Origin: Populus alba
Lineage: Eukaryota; Streptophyta; Magnoliopsida; Malpighiales; Salicaceae
Direction: 5' to 3'
DNA: 64,000 nucleotides
NCBI RefSeq assembly: GCF_005239225.2
Contig: NC_133297.1
Span: forward strand, 20,800,882-20,864,881
This document shows positions 47,980-61,899 of the stretch, in pieces. Position 1 is the first letter of the stretch; each line of letters begins with the position of its first letter. Below the pieces are notes generated by a model. The model made no database searches. It saw only the letters and a list, made by a program, of their open reading frames with translations, and was not told the origin of the DNA. Both the position numbers and the translations under genes were made by a program.

Positions 47980-48760
47980 AAATGAGGTCACTAGATGGGA
48001 TCTCAAGTAGCTTTGGTTAAAAGGAATCGCTAGATGGGATCTCAAGTGGCTTTGGTTAAAGGGAATCGCCAGATGGGATTTCAGGTTGACCGAGCTACGC
48101 ATATTTTTTAGTTCCAGTTGAATGAGGTCGCCAGATGGGATCTCATGTAGCTTTGGTTAAAGGAAATCACCAGATGGGATTTCAGGTTGACCAAGCTACC
48201 CATATTTTTTTAGTTCTAGTTGAATGAGGTCGCCAGATGGGATCTCATGTAGCTTTGGTTAAAGGAAATCGCCCGATGGGATTTCAGGTTGACCGAGCTA
48301 CACACAGTTTTTAGTTTCAGTTGATGAGGTCGCCAGATGGGATCTCAGGTGGCTTTGGTTAAAGGGAATCGCCAGATGGGATTTCAGGTTAACCGAGACA
48401 CAAATTTTTTTGGTTCTAGTTGATGAGATCGCCATATGGGATCTCAGGTGGCTTTGGTTAAAGGGAATCGCCAGATGGGATTTCAGGTTGACCGAGCTAC
48501 ACATATTTTTTAGTTTGCAGTTGAATGAGGTCGTCAGATGGGATCTCAAGTGACTTGGGTTAAAGGGAATCGCCAGATGGGATTTCAGGTTGACCGAGCC
48601 ACACACAGTTTTTAGTTCCAATTAAATGAGATCGCCAGATGGGATCTCATGTAGCTTTGGTTAAAGGGAATCTCCATATGGGATTTCAGGTTGACCGAGC
48701 TATACACATTCTTTGGTTTTAGTAAAGGAGGTCGCCAGATGGGATCTCAGGTTAACAAAA
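47980..48760 (+). repeat. Tandem array, about 100-bp dimeric units (GTCGCCAGATGGGATCTCA)
   Basis: Seven to eight units alternate GGTCGCCAGATGGGATCTCA and AATCGCCAGATGGGATTTCA, joined by GGTTGACCGAGCTACACA. It is the same array, in element sense, as 34570-35790 of element A. It ends about 170 bp before the 3' LTR. Confidence 0.9.
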
Positions 48761-48917
48761 AAAAAAAGAGAAAGAAAGAAAGAAAGACAAGAGAAAAAAA
48801 AAAACACAGTAATGTCTTTAGATGAGTGGGTATTGAACAAGTTAAGATAGGAAGACAAGTTTTCTTTACAAAGCTTACTATGCAAAACATTAAGGAGTTT
48901 TACTTCGTAAGCATTAT

Positions 48918-48931
48918 AAAGAGGGGGCATC
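48918..48931 (+). other. Polypurine tract of element B
   Basis: AAAGAGGGGGCATC directly precedes the TGTTGCTACC start of the 3' LTR. Confidence 0.85.
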
Positions 48932-50646
48932 TGTTGCTACCTAATTTTTGACCCATGTTTTGATAAAATTTCAGAAAAATCCAAAAATAGAGAAAAAACA
49001 ACAAAAATCCAAAAAATATGTTTTTTAATATATTTTCGTCATTTTAGCATTTTCAACGTCGTCTAAAAAAAAGAATTTACATTTTAAGGGTATTTCAAAC
49101 GCGTTTGACTTTTCACGTGTCATTTTTAAAAATCATTAATTTTCCTCATCGAGTCGACGTTGATATTGCTCGTTTTCAAAAAAATACAAAAAAAAATAAG
49201 AAAAATCAAAATTTACAAAAAAAGAAGAAGTTGAGGGACCAAGTTGGAAGACCTAGCAACATATTTGCCTATAAATAGTAGTTTCCAACACTTGTATAAG
49301 AGGGGGGCAATTTTGAAACATCAGAAAATACAAAAAAAGAAAACCCTAAACCAGAAAAAACCCTAAGAAATCCCAAACACAGCCGCCCCTCCGGAGTTTG
49401 ATTTTTTACCCAAAACCTACAGACCATACCCTCATTTTCCCCTGTCGCTCACCATCTTCCTCTCCTCTCTCCCAGGCGGCTTGCCTTTCTTCCTCACCTG
49501 TAGGAGCCAGCAGTGTCGTCCACCACAACAACGCCGTCCACACCAGAGATCTAGCGGCCGATAGATCTTCCCTCAACAGTAACGACCCAGATCGGTTCGC
49601 CGCTCCTTCGTCCTCTGCTTTTTCAGCCGCCACACAACAGCTCTCACCGACTAGCCTTCCATTGCAGCTAAGACACACAGCGATGCCCACAGAACCATTG
49701 CCGTCCCCTTTCCCCAGCGGCGACCTCCAATACTCCTTCCACAACCACCCGATCAGCCGTTTGAAGAAGAAGGACAGAATAACAAAACCGAACAGAGCAA
49801 AATAGGAGAAGCAAATCCAAAACGGTGAAGAAGAGAAAGAAAAGCAGATCTGTAAAGGAAAAAAAAAAGAAGCCGAAGCAGATTTCAAAAACAAATGAAA
49901 TAAAAACTAAAATCAACTGTTGCGTGCATTTCTTTTCTTGTTCTGCAGGCCGTCGGCATAAGAAGACAGAGAAGAGGAAGAAGACCCCGATCCACTGGTC
50001 CTGCCACCTTCATCGACAGTGGTGCGTGAATCCACGTGCCGCTAGTGGCGGGGGCACGTGGGAAGATGCACCGCCACTGTTCCCGTGCACTGTTCCTGCA
50101 TATTCTAGAAGCCTTAGGATGTTTTAGGGGTTGTTTTGTAATTTTAAATGGTTTGATGTAATTTTTTATTTATTTAGCATTGAATTTTTATTATTTGTAT
50201 TCTGGATGTAAAAGAAAAGAAAAGAAACAAATATAGTGAAAGTGTATGTGTGTGTTTGTATTTGTTTTATGAAGGTTTTTTTTTTTATGATAAAATTACA
50301 AAGATTAAAGAAGAATTTAATGTTTTGATTGGATCACGGTCAAGAATTATTAACTTATATGTAAGTTATATTTCTAATATTCGATGAAAAGACAAAATTT
50401 TAAAACTTCTTTAACACGTCAAAATCACGAAGCAGCTTACCTCAGGTAGGGTGTGTTAGGGGTGCTAATACCTTCCCTAACCACAACCAATCCCTTACCC
50501 GCGAATCTTTAACAAGACTAGTACATCCGATTTCTTAGTAGCCTTCAATAAATTACTAGGTGGCGACTCCAACGAACCAATCAAGCAAACGCATAACGAG
50601 AAAAAAATCGCCAACTGATGCCGTGCGGATTTTCCAACGTGTGACA
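48932..50646 (+). repeat. 3' LTR of element B
   Basis: TGTTGCTACC to AACGTGTGACA, 1715 bp. It aligns with 43001-44705 throughout, with a 15-bp length difference near 49520 (CACCACAACAACGCCGTC). U5 module at 50431-50572. Confidence 0.93.
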
Positions 50647-50800
50647 CCTACTAAGGGCATAGGAGTGCCATTAGTAGTCATAACAGGAATGGAGGACAAA
50701 GGGGACACAGAGGTAAAAGATGAGGAATTTGGAGATATATGATGAGAAGCACCAGAATCCAAAACCCATTCAGAGTGTGACATACCTAAAGAACTATGGA
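50647..50800 (-). pseudogene. Copia protease fragment
   Basis: The minus strand reads SEWVLDSGASHHISPNSSSF (about 50780-50715). WVLDSGASHH is the active-site signature of copia protease with an intact D-S-G. The text ends at GTPMPLVG where element B begins, and continues with V-G-F-V-V-T at 43000. Confidence 0.92.
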
Positions 50801-53013
<2,213 letters not shown>

Positions 53014-53378
53014 ATGAGATTCCCAACATATCATAATTCTCTTTCTTGAAAATCTGCACTTTTCCAAACCCAAAAAACAAATGGAATTCTAGGATTCTTC
53101 CTAGGAGCAAATACTTTTGTACATACTTCTTCAGGTTGATCTAGAATATCATATTCTATTCTTGTAAGATGATATATACTAGCTAACAGCCCACTCGGTG
53201 CTACATCATAGGCACATTGAGAACACAGATAGTTGTAACCATATACATATAGAATGACAACAATGGAATGCCAATCCTAGTGCTGTATTTGTAAAGTCTC
53301 TATTCCTTGGTAATCAAAGCCCAAAGATCTATGAACTAGCCCATGTTTGACCAGCCAAGCAGACAAAGGACCCCACAT
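53014..53378 (-). pseudogene. ndhJ: ndhJ fragment (NDH complex subunit J), C-terminus missing
   Basis: From the ATG at 53378 the text reads [20 protein letters not shown], then a stop, then [12 protein letters not shown] and [14 protein letters not shown] text and finally [14 protein letters not shown]. It stops being ndhJ about 10 codons later, where psbD begins. A frame change precedes the junction. Confidence 0.9.
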
Positions 53379-53485
53379 ATTTTTTTTCTCTCCCCTATTT
53401 TTATTTGTATAAGTATTTCCTATTTCTGATGAAATTTAGGAAGATTGACTTGCCTTTTGTTATTCTGTACAAAGGAGTCCTTCCT

Positions 53486-54040
53486 CTAATTTACTAATTT
53501 AGAGGACGATACTAACTTTTTGTATTTGAAAAAGGCTTCAAGAGCTATTTTTGAAATAGACGGCGGTTGATAGAGTAATCCTTGATCATAATTTCCAGTA
53601 TTAGTAGTACGTCCAATATGAAACTTATGATTCGTAGTAAAACACTGATTCCCCTATTGAGACCTAATTCGATCTTCATAAATCTCTCGAGATATTTTTT
53701 TATGAAGTTTTGTTATAGCATCTATAATCACCTTCGATTTAGAAGGGCAGCCCGACAAATAAACATGTACAGGAATTAGCTTATTGACTCCCCGAACAGT
53801 ACTATAAGAATCCGTACTGAACATTCCCCCTGTAATTGTACATGCTCCCATAGCAATAACATATTTTTGTTCCGACATTTGTTCATATAATCTCACTAAA
53901 GAAGGAGTCAGTTTCATGGTTACTATGTCGGTTGTTAAAATCAGGTCTGCTAGTCTAGGACTAGATCTTGGTACTAGCCCATAGTGATCAAAGTCGAATC
54001 GTGAGCTTATTAATGAAGCAAATTCAATGAAGCAACAACT
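53486..54040 (-). pseudogene. ndhK: ndhK fragment (NDH complex subunit K), N-terminus missing
   Basis: [20 protein letters not shown] opens at the right border. [20 protein letters not shown] is the conserved Cys-containing cluster region, and [19 protein letters not shown] follows. A TAG interrupts after EDRIRSQ near 53660. The first part of ndhK is cut by the gypsy LTR starting at 54041. Confidence 0.93.
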
Positions 54041-54659
54041 TGTAACAACCCGGCTTTACAAGCCCAAACACAGTAAATTTTTATATATATATATATATAT
54101 GCATTCAATCCACATGGTGCCGGCAATCAATGGATCTAAATCCTCACATCATCAAAATACAATCCATACAATCAACATTTCATTTCAAAGTGAAACTTAC
54201 ACAAACACGTAATATTAAGGTTGCTTGATTTGAAGTTCGTATTAAAAATATATACATAGACATGAGTTTGTAGTCTTAACCTACTAATAGTCATCACAAT
54301 TTTAACAAAAAGGATCTAATAAAAGTTATACATTCAGTACATTGATCCCTACAAAATACATTGTGATTTAAAATACATCTACATAATTCCTTGCAAAAGT
54401 AGGTTCCCGTGTATCGGGTTTCCTAGGCATCTCGTTGGTGTGAAGTCCCTGCAGCAGTACAAACATTTAAGAGAATGCAAACACTTAATAATAATAAGAA
54501 TGATAACTAACGGTTTGGCAATTATGTAAAGCATTAACAATTATAATTTCTTCATGTATTTGCTATAACAACAAGTAGTACATATAGATACACAAGTTTT
54601 CGGATGCCATTCGCCAAAACTAGTCATTCATTTTTGTCGGCTATCCATCTGGATTCCAT

Positions 54660-54960
54660 GACGAAAGTTGCGTCGCTGCCGATCCCAAAATCGGCAGCAG
54701 AAACTGCATTGCTGCCGATCAAGGAATCGGCAGCGGAATCTGCGTCGCTGCCGATCCAGAATCGGCAGCGCAATCTGCGTCGCTGCCGATCCACAATCGG
54801 CAGCGCAATCTGCGTCGCTGCCGATTTCTGTATCGGTAGCGAAAACTGGGTCGCTGCCGATTTCTGTATCGGCAGTGAATACAGTGTCGCTGCCGATCCA
54901 GAATCGGCAGCAGAATTTGCGTCGCTGCCGATTTCCGCATCGGCAGCGGAGTCCCTCTTT
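54660..54960 (-). repeat. Array of CGCTGCCGAT / ATCGGCAGCG inverted repeats
   Basis: About eight units of roughly 37 bp, each a 10-bp inverted repeat around CCAGA, CACA or TTCTGT-type loops. Some 250 bp of this region are missing from the 5' LTR, which passes from ATATAGA directly to AAACTGGGTCGC at 61045. Confidence 0.9.
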
Positions 54961-54974
54961 TATCCCGGCCATCC

Positions 54975-55355
54975 ATCTGTTTGGATGCCATTAGCCGAAG
55001 CTAATCAGTCCTTCATCCCGGCCATCCATTTGGACGCCATTAGCCAAAGCTAATCATTCTTTGTCCCGGCCATCCGTTTGGAAGCCATTAGCCGAAGCTA
55101 ATCAATCCTTCATCCCGGCCATCCATTCGAACGCCATTAGCTCAAGCTAATCATTCTTTGTCCCGGCCATCCGTTTGGATGCCATTAGCCGAAGCTAATC
55201 AATCTTTCATCCCGGCCATCCATTCGGACGCCATTAGCCAAGGCTAATCATTCTTTGTCCCGGCCATCCGTTTGGATGCCATTAGCCAAAGCTAATCACT
55301 CTTTTGTCCCGGCCATCCATTCGGATGCCATTAGCCGAAGCTAATCAATCTTTAA
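54975..55355 (-). repeat. Array of eight UUCG-type hairpin units
   Basis: Plus-strand ATTAGCCGAAGCTAAT and variants recur every 48-49 bp. On the sense (minus) strand the loops are TTCG, TTTG, TTGA or CTTG-like while the arms ATTAGC and GCTAAT are perfect in all eight. Confidence 0.92.
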
Positions 55356-55689
55356 TCAACATTTAAGCATTCAACAATCTAATATCGGTTCTAACAATAT
55401 GATAGTACTCAAGTTAAAATATTTCAAGATTCAACGTAAGAAAAAAGAAGGTGCAAGTCACCTACCTGCTCCACCTGTGGGTCGTTCCTGTCTTGATGAT
55501 GGTCCAATCCCGACCGCACCATCTAAGACATCAATGGTCACAAATCAGCACAGTTGTATTTATTTTATTTTTTAATCATATTCATCATCACACTTATTTC
55601 AAGAGTTCATATTCAAGTGTTCCATATTTTACACCATCATATCATGAAATTGTTACTAGCATTTAAATCATTCCTGCCTAGGAGGCTTA

Positions 55690-56288
55690 TAGTAGGAATC
55701 GGCAGCGAGAACTGGTTCGCTGCGAGCTGCCCAATTCGGCAGCGAGAACTGGTTCGCTGCCGGCTGCCAGTTCGGCAGCGACAACTATTTCGCTGCTGGC
55801 AGCCCGTTCGGCAGCGAAAACTGCATCGCTGTTGGTGCCACAGTTTCGCTGCACAACGCACAACTCGGCAGCGAATATCAATTCGCTGCAGGAAGTTCAG
55901 TTTCGGCAGCGAAACAGAATTTCGTTGCACAACACACAATTCGGCAGCGAATATCAATTCGCTGCAGGAGGTTCAGTCGCGGCAGCGAAACAGAATTTTG
56001 CAGCACAATACACAAATCGGCAGCGAATATCGATTCGCTGCAGAAGGTTCGGTTTCGGCAGCAAAACAGAATTTTGCTGCAGGAGGTTCAGTTGCGGCAG
56101 TGAAACAGAATTTCGCTGCGCAACACACAAATCGGCAGCAAATATTGATTCGCTGCAGGAGGTTCGGTTTCGGCAGCGAAACAGAATTTCGCTGCGCAAC
56201 ACACTATTCGGCAGCGAATATCAATTCGCTGCAGGAGGTTCAGTCGCGGCAGCGAAACAGAGTTTCGCTGCACAATACACAAATCGGC
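55690..56288 (-). repeat. 76-bp unit array with GCAGCGAA stems (truncated)
   Basis: Same array type as 3735-4455. GCAGGAGG-type spacers near 55888, 55963, 56039, 56077, 56155 and 56232 mark about six units. Confidence 0.88.
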
Positions 56289-57399
56289 AACTCATGTCCA
56301 ATCTTGTCCCCAAGGCATGTTGTATGCTCGGCCAAAGTCGAGAGGTGAACCTGGGATCTCGATCCGATACAATGGACACTGGAATCCCATGAAGTCGTAC
56401 CACCTCATTTACGTAGATTTTGGCAAGCTTGTCCACCGAGTCGGTCATCTTTATAGGCAAGAATAGTGCGGATTTCGTCAACCGATCTACAATGACCCAT
56501 ATCGCATCATTTCCTTTCCTCCCTTTGGGAAATCCCGACACGAAATCCATGGTGATCATCTCCCACTTCCATTCTGGAATTTGTAATGGTTGTAATGGTC
56601 CCGCAGGCCTTTGGTGTTCAACCTTGACTTGTTGACATATCCCACACTTTGACACATACTCAGCTATTTCCCTTTTCATATTAGGCCACCAATAGAGGTG
56701 TTTCAGGTCTCGATACATCTTAGTGCTGCCAGGATGTATGGAGAACTTGGACTCGTGTGCTTCTTGTAGAACCATTCGTTTGACTGTTTCGTCATTAGGC
56801 ACGTACAACCGTTGTCCCATCATCAAGGACCCATCATCCGCTACTCGGAATTTCATTTCTACCCCGGCCTCCACATTCTTTCTAATCTTGGACCCCACCT
56901 TGTCATGGAATTGGGCATGTAGTATCTGTTCTCGATACGTTGGTCGCACCACTAATTGGGCTACTAACCCACCTCCTGCATCGATTCCCAAATCTGCACC
57001 CAACTCTTTTAATTCTGCCAATTGCCGCCCCTTTCCCACTGCTAAGCTTCCCAAGGAGGCTTTATTTTTGCGACTGAGGGCATCTGCCACCACGTTTGCT
57101 TTCCCCGGGTGGTATTCTATGGTGCAATCATAATCCTTAATGAGTTCTATCCATCTTCTTTGCCGCATGTTCAACTCCTTTTGCGACATCAGATACTTCA
57201 GGCTCTTATGATCAGTAAAAATTTGGGTTCGAGACCCATACAAATAGTGTCTCCATATCCTCAAGGCAAATACTACAGCTGCCAACTCCAGGTCGTGCAC
57301 CAGGTAGTTCACCTCATGAGTCTTTAATTGCCTTGATGCATAGGCGATCACCTTCCCATGTTGCATAAAAACAAACCCAATCCTTCCCCGAGGCATCAC
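56289..57399 (-). pseudogene. gypsy RNase H and integrase N-terminal half, 3' truncated
   Basis: The open frame of 392 codons begins within RNase H ([20 protein letters not shown]). It continues through [16 protein letters not shown] to the integrase HHCC finger (H215, H222, C252, C255) and the first part of the core with MDFVSG (D285) and SDRDPRF. At codon 370 it passes into the LTR tandem array, so the last 22 residues come from the repeat and the catalytic Glu is missing. A frameshift near 57390 separates it from the upstream RT frame. Confidence 0.93.
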
Positions 57400-59449
57400 T
57401 ATATACCCACAAACCCTTGGTCCCTGAGCGGAGAGTTAACACTGGAGCAGTGGTGAGCCTCCTCTTCAATTCTTGGAAGCTTGCCTCACATTCTTCCGAC
57501 CACACCCATTTCTTATCCTTCCTAGTTAGCTGGGTCAAAGGGGTTGCAATCAGGGAAAAACCTTTGATAAATCTCCGATAGTATCCTGCAAGTCCCAGGA
57601 AACTATGTATTTCAGTTACCGAAGTCGGTCTTTCCCATTTCAAGACTGCTTCGACTTTTTGGGGGTCGACAAAAACACCTTCAGCTGAAATGACATGTCC
57701 TAGAAACGTCACTCTTTTCAGCCAAAATTCACATTTACTCAGTTTTGCATATAGCTGGTGATCCCTCAAGGTTTGTAAGGTTTGTCTCAAGTGTTCCTCG
57801 TGCTCCTTGAAAGAATTCGAGTACACCAATATATCATCAATGAATACCACCACAAACTTATCCAGGTATGGTTGAAAAACCCGATTCATCAAATCCATGA
57901 AGAGGGCTGGGGTGTTCGTCAACCCGAACGGTAACACCAAAAATTCATAGTGTCCGTAACGAATTCTAAATGCGGTCTTTGCTACGTCCGCTTCTTTAAT
58001 CTTCATCTGATAGTACCCTGATCTCAGATCTATCTTCGAAAATGCCCTCGCTCCTTTTAATTGGTCGAACAAATCATCTATCCGAGGTAACGGATACTTG
58101 TTTTTCATTGTTATTTTGTTCAACTGTCTATAGTCAATACAAAGTCTATGGGTTCCATCCTTCTTTCTTACAAATAGGACCGGTGCTCCCCAAGGAGAAT
58201 TACTAGGCCGTATGAACCCTTTGTCTAATAATTCCTGTAATTGAGTCTTTAACTCATTCAGTTCTGCTGGAGCCATCCGATACGGTTGTTGGGCTATGGG
58301 TGGGACTCCAGGAAAAGTGTCTATAGACACCTCTACCTCTCGCTCCGGGGGTAGTCCTGGTAGTTCTTCAGGGAACACATCTGGGAAATCCTTCACCACA
58401 GGAATATCCTTCAATAGTGGACCTTCATCATCAGAGTTTAAGATGTATGCGAGGTATCCCGTACATCCCTTTCTTAAAAGTTTTTGAGCTGTTACCACCG
58501 ATATTAAAGCATTCAGTTTGATAACTCTCTCTCCTTCAAAAGTCATTTTCTCGCCCTTAGGTGTTTGGAAAGTAACAGTTTTAGTATAACAATCTATTAG
58601 AGCCTTGTATTTACTCAACCAATCCATGCCTAATATTATGTCAAAATCATGCAGCTCTAAGGGAATCAAGTCTACTTCTGTTTCATACCCGGATAAACTA
58701 ACCCCCACATCCACATATACAATATTTGTTTCAACCATGTTTCCCATTGGAGTTCCAATTACAAATCCCTTCTCTACTATTTCTACTTCCTTTCTCAATT
58801 TAGCAACAATTCTCTTAGCAATGAATGAGTGGGTGGCACCCGGATCAAACAACACATGCACATTAAAATCATTCAATAGTAGTGTACCTGCCACCACATC
58901 CGATGCAGCCCTGGCCTCCTCCTGTGTCAGGTGGAAGACCCTCCCCGGGGTCCGATCATTTTGTGCCCTCGGCTTCCCTCGACTGGAGTTTGCCCCTGAT
59001 TGAGAAGATCTCATTGGCCTATTAACAGTGACTGACTGTTGGTGGCTCTGACTGGGCTGTCTATAGCTCTGCACTTGTCCGGTGTTCCGTTTGGGGAAGT
59101 CCCTCTTGTAATGACCTCTACCACCACAGAAATGACACCCTTGACTAAGATACTGGCAGTTCCTCCACCTATAACCCTCTCCTCTGCACACAAAACATCG
59201 CCCAGGGGAAACTGAGCAGTCCCCAGGGTGTTTTTGTCCACACTTTACACAAAAAGGATAGTCCACACCCTTGCGGTCACCGGCCCCAGTAGAAGAGTTT
59301 GCCCTCGAGTGCGATTGTCCAACCATCACTCTCCCACTTGACTGCTGGTGAGGCGGTAATATCAAATTCCCCCTTTTTTCCGTGCTGCTCAAACACTCCA
59401 CTTTTTCCTTTCTTCGGGTGCGGTGGTCTGCCGCTGAAATAATCCCCAT
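57314..59449 (-). pseudogene. gypsy zinc knuckles, protease, RT and start of RNase H
   Basis: An open frame of 711 codons. Residues 67-118 hold three zinc-knuckle-like motifs, two of them altered ([14 protein letters not shown] has Tyr for His; the third lacks the last Cys). The protease site at 202-204 reads D-P-G instead of D-S/T-G, and [15 protein letters not shown] follows near 273. RT spans about 370-620 with an intact FIDD at 536-539. RNase H starts with YSDASG at 683. The long open frame, with intact RT, shows recent origin; frameshifts at both ends separate it from gag and integrase. Confidence 0.94.
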
Positions 59450-60425
59450 CTCTCTTTTTGCTTATACCCTGATACCCACCTTGGCTTTCTCCAATACACG
59501 CCTCCAGAGCTTGTGCAGCCTCAATCAACTCCCTCACCGAATTAAATCGCAAAGCGATCAATCCTTGTCTCAAATCTTGTCGTAAGCCATCTCTCAACTT
59601 TTCAATCATATGTTCCTCTGTCGGCACATAATGTGGGGCGAACAAAGAGAGGTCATGGAATCTCCTTTCGTACTCCAATACTGACATATCACCCTGTCTT
59701 AATGCCAAGAACTCTTGTTCCTTCACCTTGCGATGATACTTGGAATAAAACTGATTCTCAAACTCTATCTTGAAGTCACTCCAAGTTAGCGTCTCAGTCG
59801 CACGCCTCAGCTGAACCGTTTCCCACCATGTCATGGCCCTATCAGACAGTAACTGGGTTGCACAATTTACCCTCAAACCCTCGGGTATGTTTATTTGAAT
59901 CATTGTCTTCTCTACCTTCCTGATCCATCTTCCAGCTATCTCTGCATCTTGCTCCCCCATATACGGTTCACAACCCATTTCCCTCATACTCTTGACTAGT
60001 CGCACCAGTGGCACCACATTATCCATGGTCATGCTAGTCATAGGGGCTGCTGGTGGAATCTACGTGGTGGGAGTTGTTTGTGCCGCTGAACTAGCCATGC
60101 CCTCCATCACTACTTTAACTATTTGTACAAGGAATCCCACATCTACATATTGTGGGGGCACACCAGTTGGAACAGCAGATGGTTGTGCTTCTGTTCTTTC
60201 TCGCTGTTCTGTTGCAACGGGGGGTGTTCCCTCTATTTGATTAGGCCTCGAGCCTTCCCCCGCCACCGTATCTTCCCCCTACAAGGTTTCGGGTGGTATT
60301 ATCGGAGAATGAGATGCCGTATCATCCAAGGGATCTTCGTCTTGCCAACCTTGGGCACCTCGGTTCACGCCCCTCCTTTCTAAGGAGGGCGGCTCAGTTC
60401 GTGTCCCTTGTCGGGTGCGTACCAT
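59277..60425 (-). pseudogene. gag of the second gypsy element, with two in-frame stops
   Basis: The likely start is the ATG at 60425 (MVRTRQGTRTEPPS). TAG stops at 60281-60279 and 60062-60060 lie in the same frame, which then stays open from 60041 to 59277. The capsid core reads RWIRKVEKTMIQINIPEG, MTWWETVQLRRATETLTWSD and EYERRFHDLSLFAPHYV, typical of retrotransposon gag. A 1-base slip in an A6/G5 run near 59370-59380 probably separates gag from the zinc-knuckle frame. Confidence 0.9.
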
Positions 60426-60475
60426 CCTGAAATTCATCACAACAACACATTTATTAATGATCCTCAGGATCCATA

Positions 60476-60493
60476 CCAAGTGCTCTGATACCA
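60476..60493 (-). other. Primer-binding site, initiator tRNA-Met
   Basis: The minus strand directly after the 5' LTR reads TGGTATCAGAGCACTTGG. The first 12 bases are the standard plant initiator-Met PBS without mismatch. Confidence 0.92.
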
Positions 60494-61179
60494 ACTGTAA
60501 CAACCCGGCTTTACAAGCCCAAAACACAGTAAATTTTTTTTTTATATATATATATATATGCATTCAATCCACATGGTGCCGGCAATCAATGGATCTAAAT
60601 CCTCACATCATCAAAATACAATCCATACAATCAACATTTCATTTCAAAGTGAAACTTACACAAACACGTAATATTAAGGTTGCTTGATTTGAAGTTCGTA
60701 TTAAAAATATATACATAGACATGAGTTTGCAGTCTTAACCTACTAATAGTCATCACAATTTTAACAAAAAGGATCTAATAAAAGTTATACATTCAGTACA
60801 TTGATCCCTACAAAATACATTGTGATTTAAAATACATCTACATAATTCCTTGCAAAAGTAGGTTCCCGTGTATCGGGTTTCCTAGGCATCTCGTTGGTGT
60901 GAAGTCCCTGCAGCAGTACAAACATTTAAGAGAATGCAAACACTTAATAATAATAAGAATGATAACTAACGGTTTGGCAATTATGTAAAGCATTAACAAT
61001 TATAATTTCTTCATGTATTTGCTATAACAACAAGTAGTACATATAGAAAACTGGGTCGCTGCCGATTTCTGTATCGGCAGTGAATACAGTGTCGCTGCCG
61101 ATCCAGAATCGGCAGGAGAAACTGCGTCGCTGCCGATTTCCGCATCGGCTGCGAAGTCCCTCTTTTATCCCGGCCATCC

Positions 61180-61560
61180 ATCCGTTTGGATGCCATTAGC
61201 CGAAGCTAATCAGTCCTTCATCCCGGCCATCCATTTGGACGCCATTAGCCAAAGCTAATCATTCTTTGTCCCGGCCATCCGTTTGGAAGCCATTAGCCGA
61301 AGCTAATCAATCCTTCATCCCGGCCATCCATTCGAACGCCATTAGCTCAAGCTAATCATTCTTTGTCCCGGCCATCCGTTTGGATGCCATTAGCCGAAGC
61401 TAATCAATCTTTCATCCCGGCCATCCATTCGGACGCCATTAGCCAAGGCTAATCATTCTTTGTCCCGGCCATCCGTTTGGATGCCATTAGCCAAAGCTAA
61501 TCACTCTTTTGTCCCGGCCATCCATTCGGATGCCATTAGCCGAAGCTAATCAATCTTTAA
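61180..61560 (-). repeat. Array of eight UUCG-type hairpin units (5' LTR)
   Basis: Same eight units in the same order as 54975-55355, including the unit with loop TTGA at about 61342. The identity of order supports a single recent reverse-transcription event. Confidence 0.92.
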
Positions 61561-61899
61561 TCAACATTTAAGCGTTCAACAATCTAATATCGGTTCTAAC
61601 AATATAATAGTACTCAAGTTAAAATATTTCAAGATTCAACGTAAGAAAAAAGAAGGTGCAAGTCACCTACCTGCTCCACCTGTGGGTCGTTCCTGTCTTG
61701 ATGATGGTCCAATCCCGACCGCACCATCTAAGACATCAATGGTCACAAATCAGCACAGTTGTATTTATTTTATTTTTTAATCATATTCATCATCACACTT
61801 ATTTCAAGAGTTCATATTCAAGTGTTCCATATTTTACACCATCATATCATGAAATTGTTACTAGCATTTAAATCATTCCTGCCTAGGAGGCTTATAGTA

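Larger units (their letters stand above)
43001..50646 (+). mobile_element. Element B: Tat-type LTR element without recognisable gag or pol, 7.6 kb
   Basis: Its LTRs are 43001-44705 and 48932-50646. PBS and polypurine tract match those of element A, but the orientation is opposite. The interior shares the 5' leader (44880-45110 against 38730-38990 reversed) and the 3' tandem array with A but shows no domain. It interrupts the copia protease: flanks TCTGT (42996-43000) and CCTAC (50647-50651) differ only by transitions, and removing one of them restores the frame. The LTRs differ at about 7 of the first 200 bases, fewer than in A. Confidence 0.87.
54041..56288 (-). repeat. 3' LTR of the second gypsy element, truncated
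   Basis: The plus-strand border is TGTAACAACCCGGC. It aligns with 60496 onward. It contains about eight CGCTGCCGATC hairpin modules (54660-54960), eight UUCG-type units (54975-55355) and about six 76-bp units (55690-56288), where the integrase sequence abruptly starts. Confidence 0.9.
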
